DNA of 64,000 nucleotides. It comes from Streptomyces sp. NBC_00443. GTDB taxonomy: Bacteria > Actinomycetota > Actinomycetes > Streptomycetales > Streptomycetaceae. How positions within the stretch are numbered: position 1 is the first letter of the stretch; every line of letters begins with the position of its first letter. The translations under genes were made by a program, and so were the position numbers. The notes beneath the pieces were generated by a model. That model did no database searches, was not told the DNA's origin, and was given only the letters and a program-made list of their open reading frames with translations. Location: assembly GCF_036014175.1 (NCBI RefSeq), contig NZ_CP107917.1, positions 2,914,001 to 2,978,000 of the forward strand, in the 5' to 3' direction. Of the stretch, positions 7,965-17,106 are shown one piece after another.

Positions 7965-10900
7965 GTGCGGGGCTACGAACGCCAGGAGCGAGAGCCGGCG
8001 GCTGACGTCGACCACCTCTCTCGGTTCGAGGCCGAGATGGATCGGCTGAAGACCGAGCGGGAAAAGGCGATCCAGCACGCCGAGGACCTCGGCTACCAGG
8101 TCGAGGTGCTGCGCGCCAAGCTGCACGAGGCGCGGCGGACCATCATGTCCCGGCCCTCCTTCGAGGGCGGGGACATCGGCTATCAGGCCGAGCAGTTGCT
8201 TCGCAACGCCCAGGTCCAGGCCGACCAGCTGCGCCAGGAGGCCGAGCGGGAGCTCAGCCAGGCCCGGGCGCAGACTCAGCGCATCCTCCAGGAGCACGCG
8301 GAGAACGCGGCACGGTTGCAGGCCGAGCTGCACCAGGAGGCGGTCACGCGCCGCCAGCAGCTGGACCAGGAGCTGGCCGAGCGACGCCAGACCGTCGAGT
8401 CGCACGTCAACGAGAACGTGGCGTGGGCGGAGCAGCTGCGCGCCCGCAGCGAGTCGCAGGCCCGTCGGCTCCTCGACGAGTCGCGTGCCGAGGCCGAGCA
8501 GGCCATGGCGACCGCGCGCGCCGAGGCCGAGCGGCTCACCGGTGAGGCCCGCCAGCGCCTCACGGGCGCGGCGGAGGAGGCCCGCGCGGAGGCCGAGCAG
8601 ATCCTGCTCCGGGCCCGGACGGACGCCGAGCGCCTGCTGAACGCCGCGTCCACGCAGGCCCAGGAGGCCACCGACCACGCCGAGCAGCTGCGCAGCTCCA
8701 CGGCGACCGAGTCGGACAGCGCCCGCCGCCAGGCCACCGAGCTCAGCCGCGCCGCCGAGCAGCGCATGACGGAGGCCGAGGAGGCGCTGCGCAAGGCGCA
8801 GTCCGAGGCCGAGAAGCTGGTCGCCGAGGCCACGACGGCCGCCGAGAAGGCCCTGTCGAGCGCCGAGTCGGCCAACGAACAGCGCATGCGTACGGCCAAG
8901 GAGCAGGTCGCCCGCCTGGTCAGCGAGGCCACCAAGGAGGCCGAGAGCACCAAGTCGGACGCCGAGCAGGTCGTCACCGACGCCCGCGCCGAGGCCGAGA
9001 AGATCGTCGCCGAGGCCGCCGAGAAGGCCCGCACGATCACCGCCGAGGAGAGCGCCACCCAGCTGTCCAAGGCGGCCAAGACGGCCGAGGACGTCCTCAA
9101 CAAGGCGCAGGAGGACGCCCAGAACACCACGAAGGCCGCGGCCGAGGAGGCCGAGCGGATCCGCAGGGAGGCCGAGGCCGAGGCGGACCGGCTGCGCTCC
9201 GAGGCGCACGACATCGCCGAGCAGCTCAAGGGCTCGGCGAAGGACGACACCAAGGAGTACCGCGCCAAGACGGTCGAGCTGCAGGAGGAGGCCCGCCGGC
9301 TGCGCGGCGAGGCCGAGCAGCTGCGTTCCGAGGCGGTCGCCGAGGGCGAGAAGATCCGCGCGGAGGCCCGCAGGGAGGCCGTCCAGCAGATCGAGGAGGC
9401 GGCAAAGACCGCCGAGGAGCTGCTTTCCAAGGCCCGGCAGGACGCGGACGACCTGCGTCAGAAGGCCACGACGGACAGCGAGAAGGTCCGCACCGAGGCC
9501 ATCGAGCGGGCCACGACCCTGCGCCGGCAGGCCGAGGAGACCCTTCAGCGCACCCGCCAGGAGGCCGAGCGGCACCGCGAGGAGGTCGTCGAGCAGGCCG
9601 AGGGCATCAAGGCCGACGCCGAGCGCGCCGCCCGTGAGCTGCGCGAGGAGGCCGAGCGCGGCGTCGAGGCCCGCCGTGCGGAGGCCGCCGAGGAGCTGAC
9701 GCGGCTTCACACCGACGCCGAGCAGCGGCTCGCGTCGGCCGAGCAGGCGCTGTCCGACGCCCGCGAGGAGGCCGCCCGCATCCGGCGCGAGGCCGGCGAG
9801 GAGACCGACCGGCTGCGCACCGAGGCGGCCGAGCGGATCCGCACGCTTCAGCAGCAGGCCGAGGAGGAGGCCGACCGGCTGCGCACCGAGGCCGCGTCGG
9901 ACGCTTCCGCGTCCCGTGCCGAGGGCGAGTCCGTCGCCGTACGCCTGCGTTCCGAGGCCGCGGCCGAGGCCGAGCGGCTGAAGTCGGAGGCGCAGGACAC
10001 CGCCGACCGGGTCCGTGCGGAGGCGCAGGCCGCCGCCGAGCGGCTCGGCACGGAGGCGTCCGAGACGCTGGCCGCCGCCCAGGAGGAGGCCACCCGGCGC
10101 CGCCGCGAGGCCGAGGAACTCCTCGGCTCCGCCCGCCAGGAGGCCGACCAGGAGCGCGAGCGGGCCCGCGAGCAGAGCGAGGAGCTGCTTGCCTCCGCCC
10201 GCAAGCGGGTCGAGGAGGCGCAGACCGAGGCGGTGCGGCTGGTCGAGGAGGCCGACCGGCGCGCCACCGAGATGGTCTCCGCGGCCGAGCAGCACGCCCA
10301 GCAGGTCCGCGACTCCGTGTCGGGGCTGCACGAGCAGGCGCAGGAGGAGATCACCGGCCTGCGCAGCGCCGCCGAGCACGCGGCGGACCGTACCCGCCGG
10401 GAGGCCCAGGAGGAGGCGGACCGGGTCCGCTCCGACGCCTACGCCGAGCGGGAGCGGGCCAGCGAGGACGCGGGCCGCATCCGGCGCGAGGCCAACGACG
10501 AGTCCGAGGCCGCCAAGTCGCTCGCCGAGCGCACCGTCGGCGAGGCGATCGCCGAGGCGGACCGGCTGCGCTCGGAGGCCGCCGAGCACGCGCAGCGGAT
10601 CCGTACCGAGGCCTCAGACAAGATCGCCGAGGCCGAGCAGGCCGCGTCCCGCACCCGGGCGGACGCCCGCGACGACGCCAACCGGATCCGTTCGGACGCG
10701 GCGACGCAGGCCGACACCCTCATCACCGAGGCGCGTTCCGAGGCGGAGCGGCTGCAGTCGGAGACGGTCACGGAGGCCGACCGGGTGCGCACCGAGGCGC
10801 TCGCCAAGGCCGAGAGGCTGGTCGGGGACGCCACGTCGGACGCGGAGCGGCTGCGCGCCGAGGCCGCCGAGACGGTGGGGTCGGCCCAGCAGCACGCGGA

Positions 10901-11813
10901 GCGGACCCGCAGCGAGTCCGAGCGTCTCAAGGCCGAGACGGCCGCGCAGACCGAACGGCTCGTGACCGCCGCCCGCGAGGAGGCCGAGCGCACCCTCGAC
11001 GAGGCCCGCAAGGACGCCGGCAAGCGGCGCCAGGACGTGGCCGAGCAGGTCGACAAGCTCATCACGGAGACCACCGCCGAGGCGGACAAACTGCTCACCG
11101 AGGCGCAGCAGCAGGCGCACAAGACGACCGCGGACGCCGAGGCGCAGGCCGACACCATGGTGGGCGCCGCCCGCAAGGAGGCCGACCGGCTGGTCTCCGA
11201 CGCGACGGTGGAGGGCAACTCTCGGGTGGAGAAGGCCCGTACGGACGCGGATGAGCTGCTCGTCGGCGCGCGCCGGGACGCCACCTCGATAAGAGAGCGC
11301 GCCGAGGAGCTGCGCGACCGCATCACGAACGAGATCGAGGAGCTGCACGAGCGGGCCCGCCGCGAGGCCTCCGAGACGATGAAGTCGACCGGCGACCGGT
11401 GCGACGCCCTCATCAAGGCCGCCGAGGAGCAGCTGTCCAAGGCGCAGGCCAAGGCCAAGGAACTGGTCTCGGAGGCCAACTCCGAGGCGGGCAAGGTGCG
11501 TATCGCCGCGGTGAAGAAGGCCGAGGGCCTGCTGAAGGAGGCCGAGCAGAAGCGGTCCTCGCTGATCAAGGAGGCCGAGGAGCTCAAGGCCGAGGCGATC
11601 CGCGAGGCCAGGCGCACGGTCGAGGAGGGCAAGCGCGAGCTGGAGGTCCTCGTCCGGCGCCGGGAGGACATCAACGCCGAGATCTCCCGTGTCCAGGACG
11701 TCCTGGAGGCGTTGGAGTCCTTCGAGACACCATCCGGCGGTAAGGACAACGGGGTCAAGGCGGGTGCGACGGTGGGCGCCCCTCGATCGGGTGGCAAGTC
11801 GTCAGACAGCTAG
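7965..11813 (+). CDS. scy: Scy, giant coiled-coil polar-growth scaffold
   Basis: About 1282 residues, almost entirely coiled coil from residue 15 to about 1245, rich in Ala/Glu/Arg with a recurring AEAERLRSEA-like pattern. The only break is near the N-terminus (about residues 60-70). Length, composition and position directly before filP identify Scy, the Streptomyces cytoskeletal element that organises the polarisome with DivIVA and FilP at hyphal tips and marks branch sites. GTG 7965 gives the N-terminus V-R-G-Y-E-R; an in-frame GTG at 7917 would add 16 residues and neither start has a strong ribosome-binding site. Glu/Lys/Arg-rich repeats make the antisense strand full of spurious open frames. 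The C-terminus is short and Gly/Ser-rich. Confidence 0.93.
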   Translation: MRGYERQEREPAADVDHLSRFEAEMDRLKTEREKAIQHAEDLGYQVEVLRAKLHEARRTIMSRPSFEGGDIGYQAEQLLRNAQVQADQLRQEAERELSQARAQTQRILQEHAENAARLQAELHQEAVTRRQQLDQELAERRQTVESHVNENVAWAEQLRARSESQARRLLDESRAEAEQAMATARAEAERLTGEARQRLTGAAEEARAEAEQILLRARTDAERLLNAASTQAQEATDHAEQLRSSTATESDSARRQATELSRAAEQRMTEAEEALRKAQSEAEKLVAEATTAAEKALSSAESANEQRMRTAKEQVARLVSEATKEAESTKSDAEQVVTDARAEAEKIVAEAAEKARTITAEESATQLSKAAKTAEDVLNKAQEDAQNTTKAAAEEAERIRREAEAEADRLRSEAHDIAEQLKGSAKDDTKEYRAKTVELQEEARRLRGEAEQLRSEAVAEGEKIRAEARREAVQQIEEAAKTAEELLSKARQDADDLRQKATTDSEKVRTEAIERATTLRRQAEETLQRTRQEAERHREEVVEQAEGIKADAERAARELREEAERGVEARRAEAAEELTRLHTDAEQRLASAEQALSDAREEAARIRREAGEETDRLRTEAAERIRTLQQQAEEEADRLRTEAASDASASRAEGESVAVRLRSEAAAEAERLKSEAQDTADRVRAEAQAAAERLGTEASETLAAAQEEATRRRREAEELLGSARQEADQERERAREQSEELLASARKRVEEAQTEAVRLVEEADRRATEMVSAAEQHAQQVRDSVSGLHEQAQEEITGLRSAAEHAADRTRREAQEEADRVRSDAYAERERASEDAGRIRREANDESEAAKSLAERTVGEAIAEADRLRSEAAEHAQRIRTEASDKIAEAEQAASRTRADARDDANRIRSDAATQADTLITEARSEAERLQSETVTEADRVRTEALAKAERLVGDATSDAERLRAEAAETVGSAQQHAERTRSESERLKAETAAQTERLVTAAREEAERTLDEARKDAGKRRQDVAEQVDKLITETTAEADKLLTEAQQQAHKTTADAEAQADTMVGAARKEADRLVSDATVEGNSRVEKARTDADELLVGARRDATSIRERAEELRDRITNEIEELHERARREASETMKSTGDRCDALIKAAEEQLSKAQAKAKELVSEANSEAGKVRIAAVKKAEGLLKEAEQKRSSLIKEAEELKAEAIREARRTVEEGKRELEVLVRRREDINAEISRVQDVLEALESFETPSGGKDNGVKAGATVGAPRSGGKSSDS

Positions 11814-11996
11814 CGTGGCGAGCGGGTTCCGGTGTCTCCTGGGGCCTTTGACCAAGTTTTTGGCAAGCCGTCCGCCGGTTAGCCACTCAAAAGGGGTCTC
11901 ATTCTCCAGATCAAACACGTATCCGCTCGATGACACACCGCTTCGGCCCCTAGGATTCCACTTATCACCTCACCGGTCTCATTCGACAGGAACCCC

Positions 11997-12932
11997 ATGA
12001 GCGACACTTCCCCCTACGGCTTCGAGCTTGTGCGGCGTGGGTACGACCGCGCGCAGGTGGACGAACGCATCTCGAAGCTCGTCTCCGACCGCGACAGCGC
12101 TCTGGCCCGCATCACCGCTCTGGAAAAGCGCATCGAGGAGCTCCACCTCGAGACGCAGAACGCCCAGGCCCAGGTAACCGACGCCGAGCCGTCGTACGCC
12201 GGCCTCGGCGCGCGTGTCGAGAAGATCCTCCGCCTCGCCGAGGAGGAGGCCAAGGATCTGCGCGAGGAGGCGCGCCGCGCCGCCGAGCAGCACCGCGAGC
12301 TCGCCGAGTCGGCGGCCCAGCAGGTCCGCAACGACGCAGAATCGTTCGCTGCGGAGCGCAAGTCCAAGGCGGAGGACGAGGGCGTCCGCATCGTCGAGAA
12401 GGCCAAGAGTGACGCCTCGCAGCTGCGTTCCGAGGCCCAGAAGGACGCGCAGTCCAAGCGCGAGGAGGCCGACGCTCTCTTCGAGGAGACCCGCGCCAAG
12501 GCCGCGCAGGCCGCCGCCGACTTCGAGACGAACCTCGCCAAGCGCCGCGAGCAGTCCGAGCGCGACCTGGCGTCCCGTCAGCAGAAGGCGGAGAAGCGCC
12601 TCGCGGAGATCGAGCACCGCGCGGAGCAGCTGCGTCTGGAGGCCGAGAAGCTGCGCACGGACGCCGAGCGCCGGGCCCGCCAGACGGTGGAGACGGCTCA
12701 GCGTCAGGCCGAGGACATCGTGGCCGACGCCAACGCCAAGGCCGACCGGATCCGTTCGGAATCCGAGCGCGAGCTCGCGGCTCTCACCAACCGCCGCGAC
12801 AGCATCAACGCTCAGCTGACGAACGTCCGCGAGATGCTGGCGACCCTCACGGGCGCCGCGGTGGCCGCCGCCGGCACCCCGGCCGAGGACGAGCCGATCT
12901 CCCGCGGTGTTCCGGCGCAGCAGACCCGGTAA
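11997..12932 (+). CDS. filP: FilP, intermediate-filament-like coiled-coil protein
   Basis: A 311-residue protein that begins with MSDTSPYGFELVRRGYDRAQVDERI, a DivIVA-like N-terminal segment, followed by a long Glu/Ala/Arg-rich coiled coil (about 35-280) and a short Ala/Pro tail. It forms cytoplasmic filaments that stiffen hyphae and works with Scy and DivIVA at tips. The N-terminal sequence and position 183 bases after scy make the assignment firm. The coiled coil shares the Scy heptad/hendecad style (AEKLRTDAERRARQ), consistent with common ancestry. A very strong terminator follows. Confidence 0.95.
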   Translation: MSDTSPYGFELVRRGYDRAQVDERISKLVSDRDSALARITALEKRIEELHLETQNAQAQVTDAEPSYAGLGARVEKILRLAEEEAKDLREEARRAAEQHRELAESAAQQVRNDAESFAAERKSKAEDEGVRIVEKAKSDASQLRSEAQKDAQSKREEADALFEETRAKAAQAAADFETNLAKRREQSERDLASRQQKAEKRLAEIEHRAEQLRLEAEKLRTDAERRARQTVETAQRQAEDIVADANAKADRIRSESERELAALTNRRDSINAQLTNVREMLATLTGAAVAAAGTPAEDEPISRGVPAQQTR

Positions 12933-12963
12933 CCGTTCGGCGTACGTCGTCTGAACATCTGTG

Positions 12964-12995
12964 AAGCCCCTTGCCACTCGGGTGGCAAGGGGCTT
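12964..12995 (+). terminator. Intrinsic terminator after filP
   Basis: A perfect 14-bp stem (12964-12977 with 12982-12995) and TCGG tetraloop, ending in TTT. It isolates filP from the ABC cassettes; the next start codon is only 23 bases further on, so that gene's promoter must overlap or adjoin it. Confidence 0.9.
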
Positions 12996-13018
12996 TGCGG
13001 CGTTTTAGCGTGGTCGGC

Positions 13019-13981
13019 ATGATCGAGCTCGAGGGGCTGACAAAGCGGTACGGCGAGAAGGTGGCGGTCAACAACCTCACCTGCACCGTCAGACCCGGCA
13101 TCGTCACCGGGTTCCTCGGCCCCAACGGCGCCGGGAAGTCCACGACCATGCGGATGATCCTGGGCCTCGACCACCCCACCGCCGGCGGTGTCCGTATCGA
13201 CGGCAAGCGCTACGACCAGCTCAAGGACCCGCTGACGTACATCGGCGCCCTTCTTGAGGCCAAGGCCTGGCACGGGGGGCGCAGCGCCTACAACCACCTG
13301 CTGTGCCTCGCCCAGAGCAACGGCATCCCGCGGAGCCGGGTGCGCGAGGTGCTGGACACGGTCGGGCTGACGGCGGTCGCGCGCAAGAAGACCAAGGGCT
13401 TCTCCATGGGCATGGGGCAGCGGCTCGGAATCGCGGGCGCGCTGCTCGGCGATCCACGGATCCTGATGTTCGACGAGCCGGTCAACGGGCTCGACCCGGA
13501 GGGCATCCACTGGATCCGGAACCTGATGAAGTCCCTGGCCGCGCAGGGGCGGACGGTGTTCGTCTCCAGTCACCTGATGAGCGAGATGGCCCTGACCGCC
13601 GACCACCTCGTCGTGATCGGTCAGGGGCGGCTGCTGGCCGACACGTCCATGGCCGACTTCATCGAGCGCAACTCACGGTCGTACGTGCGGATCCGCACCC
13701 CGCAGCGGGAGCGGCTGCTGGACGTCCTTCCCACGGCCGGGATCACGGCGGTGCAGACGGGTGACGGCACGCTCGAAGTGGATGGCAGCAAGGCCGAGCA
13801 GATCGGCGAGCTGGCGGCGCGGCACGGGATCGTGCTGCACGAGCTGAGCCCGCAGCAGGCCTCCCTGGAAGAGGCGTTCATGCAACTGACCGCGGAGTCG
13901 GTGGAGTACCACGCGCACACCGGTGCGCCGCTGCCCCCCGAGCCCGGGCCGCAGTGGGGCGACGACTGGAGGAGGAGCTGA
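13019..13981 (+). CDS. ABC transporter ATP-binding protein (cassette 1)
   Basis: A 320-residue ABC-2 type ATPase. Walker A is GPNGAGKSTTMRM (about 38-50), and Walker B plus D loop is ILMFDEPVNGLDPEG. The signature is SMGMGQR rather than LSGGQ, and the switch His is in FVSSHLMSEM. The C-terminal 80 residues form the regulatory extension usual in bacitracin/lantibiotic-type exporters. It starts at ATG 13019 (MIELEGLTKRYG), 23 bases after the filP terminator. It is followed after 2 bases by its permease. A diverged copy of the pair lies immediately downstream. Exported substrate is unknown. Confidence 0.92.
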   Translation: MIELEGLTKRYGEKVAVNNLTCTVRPGIVTGFLGPNGAGKSTTMRMILGLDHPTAGGVRIDGKRYDQLKDPLTYIGALLEAKAWHGGRSAYNHLLCLAQSNGIPRSRVREVLDTVGLTAVARKKTKGFSMGMGQRLGIAGALLGDPRILMFDEPVNGLDPEGIHWIRNLMKSLAAQGRTVFVSSHLMSEMALTADHLVVIGQGRLLADTSMADFIERNSRSYVRIRTPQRERLLDVLPTAGITAVQTGDGTLEVDGSKAEQIGELAARHGIVLHELSPQQASLEEAFMQLTAESVEYHAHTGAPLPPEPGPQWGDDWRRS

Positions 13982-13983
13982 GC

Positions 13984-14754
13984 ATGGCAGCCACGCAGGT
14001 CGTCCGCTCCGAATGGACCAAGATCCGGTCCGTGGCCTCCACCGTGTGGACGCTGTCACTCGCCGTGGTCGTCACCGTCGCCCTCGGGATGCTGATCTCG
14101 GCGCTGTCGAACAACGAGTTCGACAACATGAGCGAGCGGGACAGGCTCTCCTTCGATCCGACCTTCATCAGCTTCGCGGGGATGAGCCTCGGTCAGCTCG
14201 CGCTGATCGTGTTCGGCGTGCTCGTCGTCTCGAACGAGTACAGCACCGGCATGATCCGCACCTCGCTGGCCGCGGTGCCCCGGCGTGGGACGTTTCTGGC
14301 CAGCAAGATCGCGGTGGCGACCGGCCTCGCGCTGGTCGTCGGCCTGGCCACCAGCTTCGTCACCTTTTTCCTGGGGCAGGCGATGCTCGGCGACCACCGG
14401 GCGGAGATCGGCGACCCGGGCGTCCTGCGCGCGGTGATCGGCGGCGGGCTCTACATGGCTCTCATCGCGATGTTCTCGATGGGCGTCGCCGCGATGCTGC
14501 GCTCGCCGATGCTGTCGCTGGGCATCCTGATGCCGTTCTTCTTCCTGGTCTCCAACATCCTCGGCAACGTCTCGGCCACCGAGAAGATCGGCCGCTACCT
14601 GCCCGACCAGGCCGGCAGCAAGATCATGCAGGTGGTCACCCCGATCGACGACGAGACGCCGTACGGTCCCTGGGGCGGGCTCGGGATCATGGTGCTGTGG
14701 GTGATCGCGGCACTCGCGGGCGGTTACGTCACGCTGAAGAAACGGGACGCCTAG
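13984..14754 (+). CDS. ABC-2 type permease (cassette 1)
   Basis: A 256-residue membrane protein with six predicted helices. The N-terminus has the SEWTKIRSVASTVWTL motif typical of actinobacterial ABC-2 permeases, then a helix at about 20-40 and a large extracytoplasmic loop. Its ribosome-binding site (GGAGGAG) is inside the end of the ATPase gene, and the start is 2 bases past the stop, so the pair is translationally coupled. It pairs with the ATPase at 13019-13981; the downstream permease at 16230 is a paralogue. Confidence 0.92.
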   Translation: MAATQVVRSEWTKIRSVASTVWTLSLAVVVTVALGMLISALSNNEFDNMSERDRLSFDPTFISFAGMSLGQLALIVFGVLVVSNEYSTGMIRTSLAAVPRRGTFLASKIAVATGLALVVGLATSFVTFFLGQAMLGDHRAEIGDPGVLRAVIGGGLYMALIAMFSMGVAAMLRSPMLSLGILMPFFFLVSNILGNVSATEKIGRYLPDQAGSKIMQVVTPIDDETPYGPWGGLGIMVLWVIAALAGGYVTLKKRDA

Positions 14755-14761
14755 GCGGTCC

Positions 14762-14799
14762 GAGGGTGACCGTCGGCACACCCGAGGGTCACGGTCGGC
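14762..14799. repeat. Imperfect direct repeat between ABC cassettes
   Basis: Two 16-base copies of GAGGGTSACSGTCGGC (14762-14777 and 14784-14799) start 22 bases apart, in the 153-base gap before the second cassette. The copies differ at two bases. They are placed where an operator for cassette 2 could lie; function is not known. Confidence 0.45.
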
Positions 14800-14907
14800 G
14801 CGAGGTTTTACTTGCTCTTGAGCGGAACCGTCAGCGCCTCGGTATCCTCCTAACCCTTACGGGGGGCGTGTGCCCCGCTGTCCTGAACCTTTCGATGGGT
14901 GCGGAGC

Positions 14908-16233
14908 ATGATCGAGGCTGTCGGCCTGACAAAGCGCTACGGCGACAAGACCGCTGTGTACAACCTGTCCTTCCAGGTGCGGCCCGGAGCCGTCACCGGC
15001 TTCCTGGGCCCCAACGGCTCGGGCAAGTCGACGACGATGCGGATGATCCTCGGCCTGGACAATCCGACGGCGGGGCACGTCACGATCGGCGGCTACCCGT
15101 ACCGCAGGCTGCCCAACGCGCCCCGCCAGGTCGGCGCGCTGCTGGACGCCAAGGCGGTGCACGGCGGCCGGGCCGCCCGCAGCCATCTGCTGTCGCTCGC
15201 CCAGCTGTCCGGCATCCCGCCCCGACGCGTGGACGAGGTACTGGGCGTGGTCGGCCTCCAGGACGTGGCCAGGCGGCGCTCCAAGGGCTTCTCGCTCGGC
15301 ATGGGCCAGCGCCTCGGCATCGCCGCCGCGCTGCTCGGCGACCCCCAGGTGCTGCTGTTCGACGAGCCGGTCAACGGCCTCGACCCCGAGGGCATCCTCT
15401 GGGTGCGGAACCTGATGAAGTCGCTGGCCGCCGAGGGCCGCACCGTCTTCGTCTCCTCCCACCTGATGAGCGAGATGGCGCTGACCGCCGACCACCTGAT
15501 CGTCATCGGTCGCGGACAGCTGCTGGCCGACATGAGCGTCAGGGACTTCATCGCGGCGAACTCCGCCGGCTTCGCCCGGGTCCGTACGCCCGACACCGAG
15601 CCGCAACTGCGCGAGAAGCTGGCCGGCGCGCTCACCGAGGCGGGCGGGCACGTACTGCCCGAGCAGGACGGCGGGCTCAGGGTGACCGGGCTGCCGCTCC
15701 CCCGCATCAGCGACGTCGCGCACGACATCGACGTACGGCTGTGGGAGCTGTCGCCGCACCAGGCCTCGCTGGAGGAGGCATACATGCGGATGACGCAGGG
15801 CGCGGTCGACTACCGCTCGACCGTCGACCAGAAGACAGGGCTCCAGCAGCCGCTGCCGCCCGGCGCCCAGGCGCCGATGCCGGTTCCGGGCCAGGGCCAG
15901 CCCGGCTGGTACGCCCCGCCGCCGCCCGAGCAGGGCGGGCAGCCGTTCGCCGCGCCGCAGGGTCAGCCGATGCAGCCGGGCCAGACGCCCGTCGGTCCCT
16001 ACGGCGCTCCCGCGGCGCCCGGCACCGCCCCGGGTGCGGGCACGGGCACGGCCAACCCGTACGCCCAGCAGGCGCCCCAGACGCCTCAGGGGCCGCCTGC
16101 AGGCCGGCCCGCCGCCCCGCAGGCCGTCGCCGCGCCCGCGCCCCAGCAGGCGCCCGCTCAGCCGCCCGCGCCGCCTGTCGCCCCCTCCGCCCCCGCGCCC
16201 GCCGCCCCGACCATGCCCGAGGACGCCCGATGA
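14908..16233 (+). CDS. ABC transporter ATP-binding protein with Pro/Gln-rich tail (cassette 2)
   Basis: A 441-residue paralogue of the cassette-1 ATPase. It has Walker A GPNGSGKSTTMRM, signature SLGMGQR, Walker B VLLFDEPVNGLD and switch His in SSHLMSEM. The ABC part ends near residue 310. The remaining 130 residues are low complexity, rich in Pro, Gln, Ala and Gly (PPPPEQGGQP, PAGRPAAPQA), absent from the sister ATPase, and probably disordered. ATG 14908 (MIEAVGLTKRYG) matches the sister start; GTG 14899 is possible. The stop overlaps the permease start as ATGA. Confidence 0.92.
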   Translation: MIEAVGLTKRYGDKTAVYNLSFQVRPGAVTGFLGPNGSGKSTTMRMILGLDNPTAGHVTIGGYPYRRLPNAPRQVGALLDAKAVHGGRAARSHLLSLAQLSGIPPRRVDEVLGVVGLQDVARRRSKGFSLGMGQRLGIAAALLGDPQVLLFDEPVNGLDPEGILWVRNLMKSLAAEGRTVFVSSHLMSEMALTADHLIVIGRGQLLADMSVRDFIAANSAGFARVRTPDTEPQLREKLAGALTEAGGHVLPEQDGGLRVTGLPLPRISDVAHDIDVRLWELSPHQASLEEAYMRMTQGAVDYRSTVDQKTGLQQPLPPGAQAPMPVPGQGQPGWYAPPPPEQGGQPFAAPQGQPMQPGQTPVGPYGAPAAPGTAPGAGTGTANPYAQQAPQTPQGPPAGRPAAPQAVAAPAPQQAPAQPPAPPVAPSAPAPAAPTMPEDAR

Positions 16234-17099
16234 GCACGCCCCAGCCCCCGATGCCGCAGACCGCCGCACCGAACTGGCAGGCGGCGCCCGGCTCGTCGTA
16301 CCCCACCTACACCTCGCCGATCCCCGTCGTGCGCACGCACCTCGGGCACGCGCTCGCCTCCGAGTGGACGAAGATCCGGTCGGTGCGCTCCACGATCTGG
16401 ACGCTCGGCGTGTTCGTGCTGCTCGTCGTCGGCATCGGCCTGGCCACCGCCGCGCTGGTCGCCGCCAACTCCTCCGACGGCAGCCTGGGCGGCGAGAGCC
16501 CGCTGGCGTTCGGCTTCTTCGGGCTGCTGCTCGGCAGCATCTGCATCATCACGCTCGGCGTGCTGACCACCGCCTCGGAGTACGGCACCGGCATGATCCG
16601 GACCACGATGACCGCCTGCCCGACCCGTGGCCGGGTGCTGCTGGCGAAGGCGATCGTGTTCTTCGTCGTCGCGTTCGTGGTGACGCTGACGTCGGCCGTC
16701 CTGGTCGCCCTCGCCGACGTGGCCATGCTGGACGCGCGCGAGCCCAGCGCCCAGGAGTGGCTGAAGGGCACGGTCGGCATCTCGCTCTACATCGCGCTGC
16801 TCGGCCTGCTCTCGCTGGTCGTCGGCTCGATCATCCGGCACTCCGCGGGCGCGATCACGATCATGATCGGCGTCTTGCTGGCCCCGCTGGTCATCGCGCT
16901 GTTCATGTTCTCGGAGTCCCTGCAGGACCTTCAGCAGGCCCTGTTCGAGTACTCCATCCCGAACCAGTTCAGCGTCTTCTACGCCCAGTCCCTCACCGAC
17001 ACCGGCCCGTCCGGCTGGGACCCGCTGTGGATCATGCTCGGCGTGACCGCGGCCGCGTTCGCCGGCGCCTACGCGCTGCTGGAGAAGCGGGACGTGTAG
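16230..17099 (+). CDS. ABC-2 type permease (cassette 2)
   Basis: A 289-residue membrane protein coupled to the ATPase by an ATGA overlap. A Pro/Gln-rich cytoplasmic N-terminus of about 40 residues precedes the SEWTKIRSVRSTIWTL motif shared with the cassette-1 permease; six helices follow. The N-terminal extension resembles in composition the tail of its ATPase partner, which may mean the two disordered segments arose together or interact. Substrate unknown. It ends 7 bases from the convergent gene. Confidence 0.92.
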   Translation: MSTPQPPMPQTAAPNWQAAPGSSYPTYTSPIPVVRTHLGHALASEWTKIRSVRSTIWTLGVFVLLVVGIGLATAALVAANSSDGSLGGESPLAFGFFGLLLGSICIITLGVLTTASEYGTGMIRTTMTACPTRGRVLLAKAIVFFVVAFVVTLTSAVLVALADVAMLDAREPSAQEWLKGTVGISLYIALLGLLSLVVGSIIRHSAGAITIMIGVLLAPLVIALFMFSESLQDLQQALFEYSIPNQFSVFYAQSLTDTGPSGWDPLWIMLGVTAAAFAGAYALLEKRDV

Positions 17100-17106
17100 T
17101 TCCGGC

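Noticed and set aside
7461-10589. Very long open frame antisense to scy (over 1000 codons, Leu/Gly-rich)
   Set aside because: An artefact of GC-rich Ala/Glu/Arg repeats read backwards; no family-like sequence, and Scy on the plus strand explains the region.
13923-17099. A 1058-codon plus-strand open frame over both ABC cassettes
   Set aside because: Only its end is real (permease from 16230); the rest is out of frame Arg/Pro-rich shadow of the ATPases and first permease.
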